DNA from: Larkinella soli
GTDB lineage: Bacteria > Bacteroidota > Bacteroidia > Cytophagales > Spirosomataceae
DNA: 64,000 nucleotides
Direction of reading: 5' to 3'
Assembly: GCF_003703975.1 (NCBI RefSeq)
Contig: NZ_QTJY01000009.1
Coordinates: 208,632 to 272,631 of the forward strand
In this document: piece after piece, positions 52,501 to 61,034 of the stretch
How the letters are laid out: each line of letters opens with the position of its first letter
Numbering within the stretch: the stretch's first letter is position 1
Notes under the pieces: generated by a model
What the model was told of the DNA's origin: nothing
Database searches by the model: none
What the model saw: only the letters and a program-made list of their open reading frames with translations
Made by a program: the position numbers and the translations under genes

Positions 52501-52639
52501 GGACATTCCGGGCATCGGCAAGCGGACCATGTGGTTCGATCCGGACATCAACCTCGGGAACGGGAACTTCCAGGGCGTGGAATACGGCACGCTGCCCGCC
52601 AACCGCACCGTGGGTCTGAACCTCAAACTGTCTTTCTGA
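49547..52639 (+). CDS. SusC/RagA-family TonB-linked outer membrane protein
   Basis: Full-length 1030-residue transporter. The ATG at 49547 gives the signal KKHFLYLFLVLLVTSWAMAQ; a longer frame adds an implausible N-terminus. A carboxypeptidase-like domain follows (VSGTVKDENAQPLGGVNVVI, GTTTDANGAYQLRA). The plug has LNTLQGKIAGAYITQGSGGV, SRIVLRGNRSIQGTNNALVV and the SusC hallmark TVLRGASAAALYGSQAANGV. The barrel ends RTVGLNLKLSF. It starts a transcription unit with susD (31 bases later) and the DUF5107 gene, after the enzyme operon of the same locus. Predicted role: import of glycan or glycopeptide fragments. Confidence 0.96.
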   Translation: MKKHFLYLFLVLLVTSWAMAQERTVSGTVKDENAQPLGGVNVVIKGTTRGTTTDANGAYQLRANAGDVLVFGYVGYQRQEVTLGNQSTLDLSLAPDDRTLNEVVITALGIRREAKALTYATQSIKPAQLNEVRDANVLNTLQGKIAGAYITQGSGGVGSGSRIVLRGNRSIQGTNNALVVVDGVPINNSTYSIPTSDFGAVAGTDGASNVNPDDIEDVTVLRGASAAALYGSQAANGVILITTKRGKSGRVMVDLNSGVSFDRPFALPRVQNQYGQGVGGQINVEKGESWGAAMTGQTYTNHLGQQRTYSPQPDNIRDFFRTAAGFNNSISVMGGSEKSQTYLSYTNNALQGTVPRNQLMRHTINLRLTNQISSKLSTDAKITYINQGIDNKPRTGEENAPVMDIYQISRNISLDDAKNYERTDNLGVPTPTAWPSTLASIYQNPYWMINRTSINERRDRVIGFLTGRYQLTPFLSIQARANLDKYFDKNEQSYSQGTVLWASQPGGAFARENIITTQKWFDLILEGKNAITSGIQIDYRVGAILQDSRFERTRSNANGLNIANRFNLNFGSTQTLGDDFSRSQTQSIFGQATISFKDAVFIDASLRNDWASTLPKPHSFQYPSVGVSAILSDLFKMNGALSFLKVNASYAQVGNAASPYLLRTNYSYSQGAGTGFISRDGTQAIGNLKPEITKSLEFGVDARFMDNRLGANLTVYKSNSINQLLTLGLAPASGFSRQYINAGDIQNSGIELVINGTAIRNDRFTWDLTFNLGRNVNKIKRLSPEVKRSVLAGGYGRSATPVVEEGGSYGDMLTYRWLTNASGQYVVTNDGRPVATTEQVAIGNFNPKFLMGLTNTFTYKGISLRVLVDGRVGGVVTSGTEMNLASSGIPEVTSSFREGGWILPGVTTTGEQNTKAINAETFWRTVSGGRYGWGEFFTYDATNFRVRELSLGYGIPIKSNQFIKSMRLSFVARNLLWIYRGKSTLDIPGIGKRTMWFDPDINLGNGNFQGVEYGTLPANRTVGLNLKLSF

Positions 52640-52669
52640 TCCGAATATCCCAGTAATTGAAGACATCTT

Positions 52670-54223
52670 ATGAAGACATTCAGTAATCTCATTCACAAAG
52701 CGCTTGCCATCACCTGCATGACGGTTCCGGTGATCTGGAGCATCAGCTGTACGGATAAATTCGAGGAGATCAACACCGACAAAACCAAAATTTCGGTGAT
52801 CGGCAAGAGCGAAATTCCGTATCTGTTTGCCAAAGCCCAGTCGTCGGGAACGCTCAGCGCCTACGTCTACCAGGTCGGGCAGAACCTGTTTTCCGACCAG
52901 TATGCGCAGTATTTTGCCTGCGTGGCCACCTATTTCCCGTCCGACCGCTTCGTGATCCGGATGGACTGGCTCTCCGGTCCCTGGAACTCGATCTACACGG
53001 AAGCCGTGCCCCAGATGAAAACCATCCTGGAGAACACCGACGCGAGTTCGGCCGAGAACGCCATCACCAACATCTGGTGGGTGTGGGTGTTCCACCGCTG
53101 GACCGACCACATCGGGCCGATCCCGTACTTCAAGGCCGGCGAACCCGCCCAGTCGGTGCCGTATGATTCGCAGCAGGCCATCTACGACGACTTCTTCAAG
53201 CGGCTCGATGCCGCCACGACGGTGCTGAAAGGCAAGACCGGCGAAAAACCGTTCGGTGCGTTCGACCTGATCTACGGCGGTGACGTGGCGAAATGGATCA
53301 AGTTCGCCAATACGCTCCGGCTGCGGCTCGCTCTGCGGATCTCCAAGGTGGACCCGGCCAAAGCGAAGGCCCAGGCCGAAGCCGCCGTAGCCGGCGGGGT
53401 CCTGACGACCAGCCCCGACGAAGACGCCCTGGTGAAACGGAGCGCGAAAGGCAACGACTTCAACGGTCTGTCGATCATGTCCGACTGGAACGAGTTCCGG
53501 ATGAGTGCCTCGATGGAATCCGTCCTGAAAGGCTACGACGACCCCCGGATGCCGGTGTACTTTCTGCCGGCGGTGAAAACCAACACCTTCGAAGGGCTGC
53601 GCAACGGTCTGACCGCCACCCAGCTCACCGATCCCTCCAACACCGCCGACTATAACTCGCACGTCGGGCAGCGCTGGACCTCCGCCGGGCTGGAAACTCC
53701 GCAGAACGTGATGGCCGTCGCCGAAGCCTACTTCCTGCGGGCCGAAGGCGCCGTGAACGGCTGGAACATGGGAGGAACAGCGAAAGACTTCTACGAAAAA
53801 GGCATCGAGAACTCGATGAAGCAGTGGGGCATCGCCGACGCGGCCGCCATCAAGGCTTACCAGGCCAGCACCAAAACGCCGGTGGCGCCCAACGACTTCC
53901 TGAAATCGCCGGCCCTGAGCAACGTGCCGGTCGCCTGGGGTGCGACGGAAGCCGTTCAGCGGGAGCAGATCGCTACCCAGAAATGGCTGGCCCTCTTCCC
54001 CGACGGTTTTGAAGGCTGGGCCGAATACCGCCGGACCCGCTACCCGAAACTGTACCCCGTCGCCAACTCCGACAATCCGGACATCCCGGCCGGTGGGGTG
54101 CTGCGCCGGATTCCGTTCCTCGACGTCGAAAGGCAGACCAACTCGGCCGAAGTCATCAAGGCCGCCGGCCTGCTCGGCGGACCGGATAAAGTCACGACCC
54201 CGCTCTGGTGGGACAAAAATTAA
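52670..54223 (+). CDS. SusD/RagB-family lipoprotein
   Basis: A 517-residue partner of the preceding SusC. The signal ends VPVIWSISC with lipidated Cys at about residue 25. The mature start is TDKFEEINTDKTKISVIG, typical of the SusD_2-type subgroup, which differs from the classic SusD at 2563. Later blocks include NIWWVWVFHRWTDHIGPIPY, DVAKWIKFANTLRLRLALRI and VMAVAEAYFLRAEGAVNGWN, the latter conserved across the subgroup, then LFPDGFEGWAEYRRTRYPKL. A terminator-like hairpin follows 20 bases after the stop. Confidence 0.95.
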   Translation: MKTFSNLIHKALAITCMTVPVIWSISCTDKFEEINTDKTKISVIGKSEIPYLFAKAQSSGTLSAYVYQVGQNLFSDQYAQYFACVATYFPSDRFVIRMDWLSGPWNSIYTEAVPQMKTILENTDASSAENAITNIWWVWVFHRWTDHIGPIPYFKAGEPAQSVPYDSQQAIYDDFFKRLDAATTVLKGKTGEKPFGAFDLIYGGDVAKWIKFANTLRLRLALRISKVDPAKAKAQAEAAVAGGVLTTSPDEDALVKRSAKGNDFNGLSIMSDWNEFRMSASMESVLKGYDDPRMPVYFLPAVKTNTFEGLRNGLTATQLTDPSNTADYNSHVGQRWTSAGLETPQNVMAVAEAYFLRAEGAVNGWNMGGTAKDFYEKGIENSMKQWGIADAAAIKAYQASTKTPVAPNDFLKSPALSNVPVAWGATEAVQREQIATQKWLALFPDGFEGWAEYRRTRYPKLYPVANSDNPDIPAGGVLRRIPFLDVERQTNSAEVIKAAGLLGGPDKVTTPLWWDKN

Positions 54224-54243
54224 TGGATAAGTGAACAACGTGT

Positions 54244-54278
54244 TTTGCCAATGCGGGCCTCGCTTCCGCATTGGCAAA
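54244..54278 (+). terminator. Intra-operon terminator or attenuator hairpin
   Basis: Perfect 13-base arms TTTGCCAATGCGG (54244-54256) and CCGCATTGGCAAA (54266-54278) with a nine-base loop, followed by CTTGTTTT. It lies between susD and the DUF5107 gene and ends 10 bases before the latter's ATG, so it may lower expression of the downstream genes. Confidence 0.7.
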
Positions 54279-54288
54279 CTTGTTTTAT

Positions 54289-57200
54289 ATGCGGTATCTG
54301 CTTCTTTTTTTGCTGCTTTCCGTCTCCGCCTTCGCTCAGCAGGCCCGCATTCAGGAGACGACCCGAACCCTGACGACCTATCCGTATTCCGACCCTGATC
54401 CGGTGGCCCGGCCCGGGCGGTTTTATCCCTACTTCCGGTTCGACGGTTACACCGACCGGGGCCGTCCGCAGCCCTGGAAGATGGTCGAGCTGGAAAACGA
54501 CTACATCCGGCTGGCCGTCATGCCCGAAATCGGCGGTAAGGTGTGGGGCGCTTACGAGAAGTCGCAGGAGTTTCCGTTCGTGTATTTCAACCACGTCGTC
54601 AAGTTCCGCGACGTGGCCATGCGGGGTGCCTGGACCTCGGGCGGCATCGAGTTCAACTTCGGCGATTTCGGCCACGCACCGACCACCTCCACGCCCGTCG
54701 ATTACGTGACGCGCACCAACCCCGACGGCAGCGTGAGCTGTTTCATCGGCGCCACCGACTGGTCGTCCCGGACCACCTGGCGCGTCGAAATCAACCTCGC
54801 CCCCGACAAAGCCTATTTTACGACCCGCTCGTGGTGGACCAACGACACCCCGCTCGAAACCTCCTATTACCACTGGACCAACGCCGGATTCCGGGCGACC
54901 GGGAATCTGGAATTCGTTTTTCCGGGTACGCACTACATCGGCCATGAAGGACAGGCGGCCCCCTGGCCGGTGGATTCGGCCGGGCGGAAACTGTCGCTCT
55001 ACGAGCAGAACAACTTCGGCTCCTACAAATCGTACCACGTCATGGGCAAACCCACCGACTTCTACGGCGCCTACTGGCACCGCGACGACCTGGGGTTCGG
55101 TCATTATTCGCCTTATTTCGGGAAAATGGGCAAAAAAGTCTGGGTCTGGGGCCTGTCGCGGCAGGGCATGATCTGGGAAAAACTGCTGTCCGATACCGAC
55201 GGGCAGTACGTCGAACTTCAGTCCGGGCGGCTGTTCAACCAGGCGGCCCCGGAGAGCATGTACAGCCCGTTCAAACACGTCGGATTCGCGCCTTATACGA
55301 CCGATTCCTGGACGGAATACTGGTTTCCCGTTCGCCGGACCCGCGGGCTGACGCAGGCTTCTCCGCGCGGGGCGCTGAACCTGCGCGTCGAGGGCGAGTG
55401 GCTTAAAATCGACTGGATGGCGCTCGAACCGCAATCCGACACGCTCCGGGTGCTGGACGGAGAAAAACCGCTCCTGAGCCGCAGACTCACGCTGAGACCG
55501 ATGGAGGTGTTCCGTGATTCGGTCCGCCGGTCCGGCGATCCGGAGCCGCTGACGGTGAAACTCGGCAGCGAAATTGTAAAACCCGGCGGCTCTTTCGCCC
55601 TCGACCGGCCGCTTCAGACCCCGGCCGGTTTCGACTGGCAGTCGGAATACGGGCTGCTGCTGCGCGGAACCGACCTGATGCGCCAGCGGAACGATGCCGA
55701 AGCGGAAACGTATCTGAATCAGGCGATTCAGAAGAATCCGAGCCTGGTTCCGGCCCTGAGCCGTATGGCGGCCATCCGTTACCGGCAGGGGGCCTACGAA
55801 GAAGCCCGGACGCTGGCCGGTCGGGCGCTGGCTGTCGATACCTACGACCCCGAAGCCAACTTCTACCGGGCGCTCGCTTCGGAGAAGACCGGGCACGAAG
55901 CGGACGTGAAAGACGGCTTTTCGGCGGCCGCGCTGTCGCCGGTATTCCGGTCGGGGGCTCTGCTGCGACTGGCGTATCAGGCGGTCCGGCAGCGAGACTG
56001 GAGCCGGGCGCAGGAACCGGTTGGGCAATCGCTTCAGGCCAACCCGCAGAACGAAGCCGCCCGCAACCTGGCCGTCGTGCTGGCCCGCAAACAGGGCAAA
56101 TCCGAGGTGGCAAAGGCGCTGATTCAGGAGCAGCTTACCCGCGACCCGCTGAACCACGCGGCCCGGTTTGAGAAGTATCTAAACTCCGGTAAAGAAGAAG
56201 ATAAACAGGAGTTTGTCGGCCTTATCCGGCAGGAGTTACCCCAGGAAACGTACCTCGAACTGGCAATTCACTACGCCGGTCTGCACCTGACCGACGAGGC
56301 CCTGCGGGTACTGGCCCTGGCACCGGCGCATCCGATGGTGCAGATCTGGCAGGCTCACCTGCTGGACCGCACCGGCCAACGGGAAGCGGCCATGAAGGGC
56401 CTGGAAGCCGCCCTGAAAGCGTCTCCAGCCATGGTTTTTCCGTTCCGGCCCGAAACCGCCGGGGTGCTGGCCTGGGCGCAGCAGCGCCGGCCGGACTGGA
56501 AATGGCGGTATTATGAAGCCCTCCTCCGCCGGCAGCTGAACCAGCCGGAGCGGGCCAAAGCCCTCTTCGCCGAATGCGGTGACGAACCGGATTTCATGCC
56601 GTTCTATCTGGCTAAGGCCGAGCTGTTTGAAAGCGATTCGGCGGTAGTGCTTCCCGCGCTGGAGAAGGCGTATCGCATGGAGCCTTCCTCCTGGCGGACG
56701 GGCTTCCGGCTGGGGCGGTATTACGTCGACCGCAAGCAGCCGGCCAAGGCGCTGGCCCTGGCCGAAACCAACTCCCGCGCTCACCCCGACAACGCTGTGC
56801 TGGGGCTGGAATATGCCCGGATGCTCCGGCTGAACGGGCGGTATGCCGAGGCTCTGGCCCTGCTCGCCCGCCTGTCCATGCTCCCGGCCGAAGGGGCCAC
56901 TGACGCCCACGGCCTGTTTCGGGAAACCAACCTCCTGTATGCCCTGGAGCAGATGAAGGCCCGGAAGTGGAAAGAGGCTGTGCGGTATTTACAGGCGGCC
57001 GAAACCTGGCCCGAGCGTCTGGGTTCCGGAGAGCCGTATTTCCCCGATAACCGCCTGACGCGCTTTCTGACGGCCTACGCATTCGACCAGTTGAAAAACC
57101 GGAAGGAAGCTGAGAAAAACTTTGCGTATCTTCAGACCTACCGGAATCCCGACGAACCCACCGACCCGCTGAATAACCGCCTTTCGGTGCTGGCGAAGTC

Positions 57201-57303
57201 GGCCGGGCGCGACTACCGGCGGATCGCGGAGCGACTGCTGCCCGACGCCAAAGGGAGGGCCGCCGAGGTACTGAAGGCGTTTCTGACGCTGACCACCCCC
57301 TAA
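54289..57303 (+). CDS. DUF5107 and TPR domain protein, exported
   Basis: A 1004-residue exported protein. The signal peptide RYLLLFLLLSVSAFAQ supports the ATG at 54289. Residues about 20-330 are DUF5107, a beta-sandwich of the galactose-mutarotase-like superfamily (VKMVELENDYIRLAVMPEIG-type block seen as LENDYIRLAVMPEIGGKVWG; WTSGGIEFNFGDFGHAPTTS; FPGTHYIGHEG). The C-terminal half holds about ten TPR helices (YLNQAIQKNPSLVPALSRMA, EEARTLAGRALAVDTYDPEA). Genes of this type sit in PULs and may bind or modify oligosaccharides. It is cotranscribed with susCD but placed behind a hairpin. The catalytic activity is unknown. Confidence 0.88.
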   Translation: MRYLLLFLLLSVSAFAQQARIQETTRTLTTYPYSDPDPVARPGRFYPYFRFDGYTDRGRPQPWKMVELENDYIRLAVMPEIGGKVWGAYEKSQEFPFVYFNHVVKFRDVAMRGAWTSGGIEFNFGDFGHAPTTSTPVDYVTRTNPDGSVSCFIGATDWSSRTTWRVEINLAPDKAYFTTRSWWTNDTPLETSYYHWTNAGFRATGNLEFVFPGTHYIGHEGQAAPWPVDSAGRKLSLYEQNNFGSYKSYHVMGKPTDFYGAYWHRDDLGFGHYSPYFGKMGKKVWVWGLSRQGMIWEKLLSDTDGQYVELQSGRLFNQAAPESMYSPFKHVGFAPYTTDSWTEYWFPVRRTRGLTQASPRGALNLRVEGEWLKIDWMALEPQSDTLRVLDGEKPLLSRRLTLRPMEVFRDSVRRSGDPEPLTVKLGSEIVKPGGSFALDRPLQTPAGFDWQSEYGLLLRGTDLMRQRNDAEAETYLNQAIQKNPSLVPALSRMAAIRYRQGAYEEARTLAGRALAVDTYDPEANFYRALASEKTGHEADVKDGFSAAALSPVFRSGALLRLAYQAVRQRDWSRAQEPVGQSLQANPQNEAARNLAVVLARKQGKSEVAKALIQEQLTRDPLNHAARFEKYLNSGKEEDKQEFVGLIRQELPQETYLELAIHYAGLHLTDEALRVLALAPAHPMVQIWQAHLLDRTGQREAAMKGLEAALKASPAMVFPFRPETAGVLAWAQQRRPDWKWRYYEALLRRQLNQPERAKALFAECGDEPDFMPFYLAKAELFESDSAVVLPALEKAYRMEPSSWRTGFRLGRYYVDRKQPAKALALAETNSRAHPDNAVLGLEYARMLRLNGRYAEALALLARLSMLPAEGATDAHGLFRETNLLYALEQMKARKWKEAVRYLQAAETWPERLGSGEPYFPDNRLTRFLTAYAFDQLKNRKEAEKNFAYLQTYRNPDEPTDPLNNRLSVLAKSAGRDYRRIAERLLPDAKGRAAEVLKAFLTLTTP

Positions 57304-57340
57304 TCTTTTGGTTGGTGGAATTACAAACAATACGCGTCCA

Positions 57341-60300
57341 ATGAACCAGATGATGTCCTGGAAATTCATAAAAAAACCGCTGCTGCTCAGCGGGTTCCTG
57401 GTGCTCCTGTCGGTGGCTTCCTGCCGGCGGTCGGATACGCTGTTTGAAAAGCTCGACGCGTCGGAAACCAATATTACCTTCAGTAACAAACTGGAGGAGT
57501 CGCCCGACTTCAACGTCCTGAAATACGGCTATTTCTACAACGGGGGCGGGGTGGCCGCCGGCGACTTCAACAACGACGGGCTGATCGATCTGTATTTTAC
57601 CGGTAATATTTCGCCCAACCGGCTATATCTGAACAAAGGCGATTTCGAGTTTGAGGACATCACCGAAAAAGCGGGCGTGGCGGCCGCCGACGGCTGGAAT
57701 ACCGGCGTCAGCCTCGTCGACATCAACGCCGACGGCTGGCTCGATATCTACGTCTGCCGCTCGGCGGCCGCCGAAACCCGCCTGCGCCGAAACCGCCTGT
57801 TCATCAACAACAAAAACCTGACCTTCACGGAGAAAGCCGCCGAATACGGCCTCGACGACCCGGCCTATACGACCCAGGCGGCTTTTTTCGATTACGATAA
57901 AGACGGCGATCTGGACTGTTTTCTGTTGAACCACTCCGTGCAGCAGTACGCCGGTTTCAGCCGCGCCATCGCCGACTACCGCAGCCAGCAGAACCCGGAA
58001 TACGCCAGCAAGCTGTACCGGAACGACAACGGCCGCTTTACGGACGTCAGCCCATCCGCCGGTTTCGTTTCCAACGTCCTGAGTTTCGGGCTGGGCGTGG
58101 CCGTCAGCGACTTCAACAACGACGGCTGGCCGGACCTCTACGTCTCCAACGACTATAACGAAAACGACTACCTTTACCTGAACCGCCACGACGGCACGTT
58201 CCGCGAAGCCGTCCGCGACGCCACCGGCCACGTGTCGCTCTACTCGATGGGCTCGGATGCCGCCGACATCAACAACGACGGCCGCATCGACCTCATCACG
58301 CTCGACATGCTCCCCGAAACCAACGAGCGCATCAAGCTGACCTCGGGCGACGACAACTACGACAAATACCGTATGCTGCTGAACTCCGGTTTTCACGACC
58401 AGACCATGCGCAACATGCTCCAGGTGAATACCGGTACGGCCCCGGACGGCACCCCGATGTTCAGCGAGATCGGGCAATTGGCGGGCGTCTCCAACACCGA
58501 CTGGAGCTGGGCGGCCCTGTTCGCCGACGTGGACAACGACGGCTGGAAAGACCTGTTCGTCACCAACGGCTACGCCCGCGACTACACGAACATGGAGTTT
58601 CTGAAGTACACCATGGACGAGCAGATCAGCGCCCGGCAGACCGGAAAACAGCCCGACCCGATGGAGGTGATCGCCAAAATGCCGTCCATCGACGAGCCGA
58701 ATTACCTGCTCCGGAATAAGGACGGCCTGACGTTCGAGAACAAGGCCGCCGACTGGGGGCTGGGCGAGAAATCGCAGTCGAACGGGGCGGTATATGCCGA
58801 TCTCGACAACGACGGCGACCTCGATCTGGTGGTCAACAAGGTCAACGAGGAAGCGGGCGTATACCGGAACCATGCCGCCGAGCAGGAGAAAATCGGCTTT
58901 CTGACGGTGAAGCTGACCGCTCCGCAGCCGGCCCGGCTCATCGGCAGCCGGGTGTGGGTGTATGCCGGAGGGCGCATGCAGGTGCAGGAGTTCGTGCCGG
59001 TGCGCGGCTTTCAGTCGTCGATCTATGGGCCCCTGCACTTCGGACTGGGAGCCGCCGGACGGGCCGACTCGGTGCGCGTGGTCTGGGCCGACGGCCGCAG
59101 CCGGACGTTTCGGAACGTTGCCGCCCGCACCACGCTGGAAGCCCGTTACGAACAAGCCGCGCAACGCTTTGTCTGGCCCGAACCGGAGGCTCCCGTTCTT
59201 ACGGTGGTGCCGCAGTCGGGCTGGGCGCACACGCCGGCCGATACCAATGATTTCAAACGACAGATTCTGCTGCCGTACCAATATTCCTACAGCGGTCCGA
59301 AACTGGCTTCGGGCGACGTCGACGGCGACGGGCGGACGGATGTATACGTCTGCGGGCCGAAGAACCAGCCCGGTACGCTCTGGCTTCAGCAGGCCGACGG
59401 TTTCCTCCGGAGGCAGGCGGTTCCGGCCTTCGAGGCCGACCGGGCGGGCCAGGACGAAGCCGCTACCTTCCTGGATGCCGACCGCGACGGCCATCTGGAC
59501 CTCTATGTGGTCAGTGGCGGGTATCTGTTCAGCGAAAACGACCTGCTGCTTCAGGACCGGCTCTATCGGGGCGACGGAAAGGGGCATTTCGTGAAGATGG
59601 CCGGCGCGGTGCCGAAGGAGACGGCGGCCGGCTCGTGTGTGGTGCCGCTCGATGTGGACGGCGACGGCGATCAGGACCTGTTTGTCGGTACCCGGTTCGT
59701 TCCCGGTAAATATCCGCTTTCGGCGCCCAGCCGGCTGCTGAAGAACGACGGAAAAGGCCGGTTTACGGAAGCCGCGGAAGCCCTTTCGCTGACCGGCATG
59801 GTTTGCGACGCCCGCCCGGCCGACCTCGACCGCGACGGCCGGACCGACCTGGTGCTGGTGGGCGAGTGGATGCCGGTGACCGTTCTGATGAACCGGAACG
59901 GCCGCCTGACCGACCAGTCGGCGCAGTGGCTTCCGGCGGGCACCGACGGCTGGTGGAACTGCCTGACCGCGGCCGATTTCGACGGCGACGGGGATACGGA
60001 TTTCGTGGCCGGGAACTACGGGCGGAACACCCAGATGCAGGCTTCCGAGAAGCAGCCTGTGACGCTGCAATACAAGGATTTCGACGGCAACGGCCAGATC
60101 GACCCCTTCCTGTCGTATTTCGTCAAAGGCAAAAGCTACCCATACGCAAGCCGGGATGAGGCTCTGAGTCAGGTCAATGCGCTCCGGGGCCGCTTCACCG
60201 ATTATACCAAATACGCGAATGCCTCGATGAGCGAATTGTTTACTGAAGACGAACGGAAAGACGCCCGGCAGCTCGACGCCCGCTGGCTGAACACGACTTA

Positions 60301-60709
60301 CTGGGAAAACAAAGACAACCGCTTCGTGCCGCATCCGCTGCCGCCGGAAGCCCAGTTTGCGCCCGTGTTCGCCCTGGAGCCGTTCGATTTCGACGGCGAC
60401 GGCGACCTGGATCTGCTGGCGGGCGGAAATCTGTCGCATGCGCGCGTGCGGGTCGGCCGGTCCGACGCGTCCTATCTGCCGGTTTTCGAGAACGTAAAAG
60501 GAGCGTTCCGGTTCCGGGCCAATGCGGGAGTGCGGGGCGACGTACGCGGTCTGGCGCGGCTGAACGATTCGGAGGTGGCGGCCGGCGTCAACGGCGCTCC
60601 CCTGCTGGTATTGAAACGGGCGGCTCCGGGGCCTATGGCCGCTCGCCCAGCGTCAGCAGCACGAACGAGCAGCCGGCCACCAGCAGCGCCGACCAGAGGG
60701 TCAGGCTAA
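57341..60709 (+). CDS. FG-GAP/VCBS and ASPIC/UnbV repeat lipoprotein
   Basis: A 1122-residue surface lipoprotein. The ATG at 57341 precedes the signal LLLSGFLVLLSVASC (lipidated Cys near residue 28). Repeated FG-GAP calcium-binding loops of the form DFNNDGLIDLYFTGN, DINADGWLDIYVCRS, DVDNDGWKDLFVTNG and DVDGDGDQDLFVGTR make an integrin-like beta-propeller. A central ASPIC/UnbV segment (SRVWVYAGGRMQVQEFVPVR, GFQSSIYGPLHFGLG, RVVWADGRSRTFRNV) follows. Such proteins are common at the ends of Bacteroidota susCD operons. The last ~25 residues (PGPMAARPASAARTSSRPPA) are low-complexity and read antisense to the convergent gene at 60633-60872, so the natural C-terminus may be close to VLKRA. Confidence 0.9.
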   Translation: MNQMMSWKFIKKPLLLSGFLVLLSVASCRRSDTLFEKLDASETNITFSNKLEESPDFNVLKYGYFYNGGGVAAGDFNNDGLIDLYFTGNISPNRLYLNKGDFEFEDITEKAGVAAADGWNTGVSLVDINADGWLDIYVCRSAAAETRLRRNRLFINNKNLTFTEKAAEYGLDDPAYTTQAAFFDYDKDGDLDCFLLNHSVQQYAGFSRAIADYRSQQNPEYASKLYRNDNGRFTDVSPSAGFVSNVLSFGLGVAVSDFNNDGWPDLYVSNDYNENDYLYLNRHDGTFREAVRDATGHVSLYSMGSDAADINNDGRIDLITLDMLPETNERIKLTSGDDNYDKYRMLLNSGFHDQTMRNMLQVNTGTAPDGTPMFSEIGQLAGVSNTDWSWAALFADVDNDGWKDLFVTNGYARDYTNMEFLKYTMDEQISARQTGKQPDPMEVIAKMPSIDEPNYLLRNKDGLTFENKAADWGLGEKSQSNGAVYADLDNDGDLDLVVNKVNEEAGVYRNHAAEQEKIGFLTVKLTAPQPARLIGSRVWVYAGGRMQVQEFVPVRGFQSSIYGPLHFGLGAAGRADSVRVVWADGRSRTFRNVAARTTLEARYEQAAQRFVWPEPEAPVLTVVPQSGWAHTPADTNDFKRQILLPYQYSYSGPKLASGDVDGDGRTDVYVCGPKNQPGTLWLQQADGFLRRQAVPAFEADRAGQDEAATFLDADRDGHLDLYVVSGGYLFSENDLLLQDRLYRGDGKGHFVKMAGAVPKETAAGSCVVPLDVDGDGDQDLFVGTRFVPGKYPLSAPSRLLKNDGKGRFTEAAEALSLTGMVCDARPADLDRDGRTDLVLVGEWMPVTVLMNRNGRLTDQSAQWLPAGTDGWWNCLTAADFDGDGDTDFVAGNYGRNTQMQASEKQPVTLQYKDFDGNGQIDPFLSYFVKGKSYPYASRDEALSQVNALRGRFTDYTKYANASMSELFTEDERKDARQLDARWLNTTYWENKDNRFVPHPLPPEAQFAPVFALEPFDFDGDGDLDLLAGGNLSHARVRVGRSDASYLPVFENVKGAFRFRANAGVRGDVRGLARLNDSEVAAGVNGAPLLVLKRAAPGPMAARPASAARTSSRPPAAPTRGSG

Positions 60710-60872
60710 CCCACAGCGTTTCGGCCGGTTGTCCGCTGGCCCAGAGCCAGACGACGGCCAGGGTAATTCCCAGAAAGAGAAAACCGGTAAGCATAGGAAT
60801 CAGCACGGCATTCCGGTCGGCCGGACTGGTGCTTCTCAGGGAGTTGGATAGCAGATTGGCAAGGCGTTCCAT
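60633..60872 (-). CDS. Small two-helix membrane protein
   Basis: A 79-residue protein with two clear transmembrane helices (VLIPMLTGFLFLGITLAVVW, about residues 23-43, and LWVSLTLWSALLVAGCSFVL, about 53-72) and a short basic/polar N-terminus. It is the best use of this strand because the frame gives an alternating membrane pattern not expected by chance. It overlaps the 3' end of the FG-GAP gene by 77 bases tail to tail. I do not recognise a family; a role as a small membrane subunit is possible. Confidence 0.55.
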   Translation of the reverse strand: MERLANLLSNSLRSTSPADRNAVLIPMLTGFLFLGITLAVVWLWASGQPAETLWVSLTLWSALLVAGCSFVLLTLGERP

Positions 60873-61034
60873 GGATTTTCACGATCGGTGTGGATGTAAA
60901 CAACCCTGCAAAACTACCGGAGCGACGGTCGCCGGCCGTGAAACGAAAACGCTTTCCGACAAAAACGGGCGGCTTCCCGCTCAAACCGCAGGAGAGAGCG
61001 ATGATTGAGCGAACGGTCATGGGGGCTTCAGAAA

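Noticed and set aside
57623..60439. A long open frame on the minus strand opposite the FG-GAP gene
   Set aside because: It is a GC-rich shadow of a gene with intact repeats and motifs; its own product is low-complexity and has no domain.
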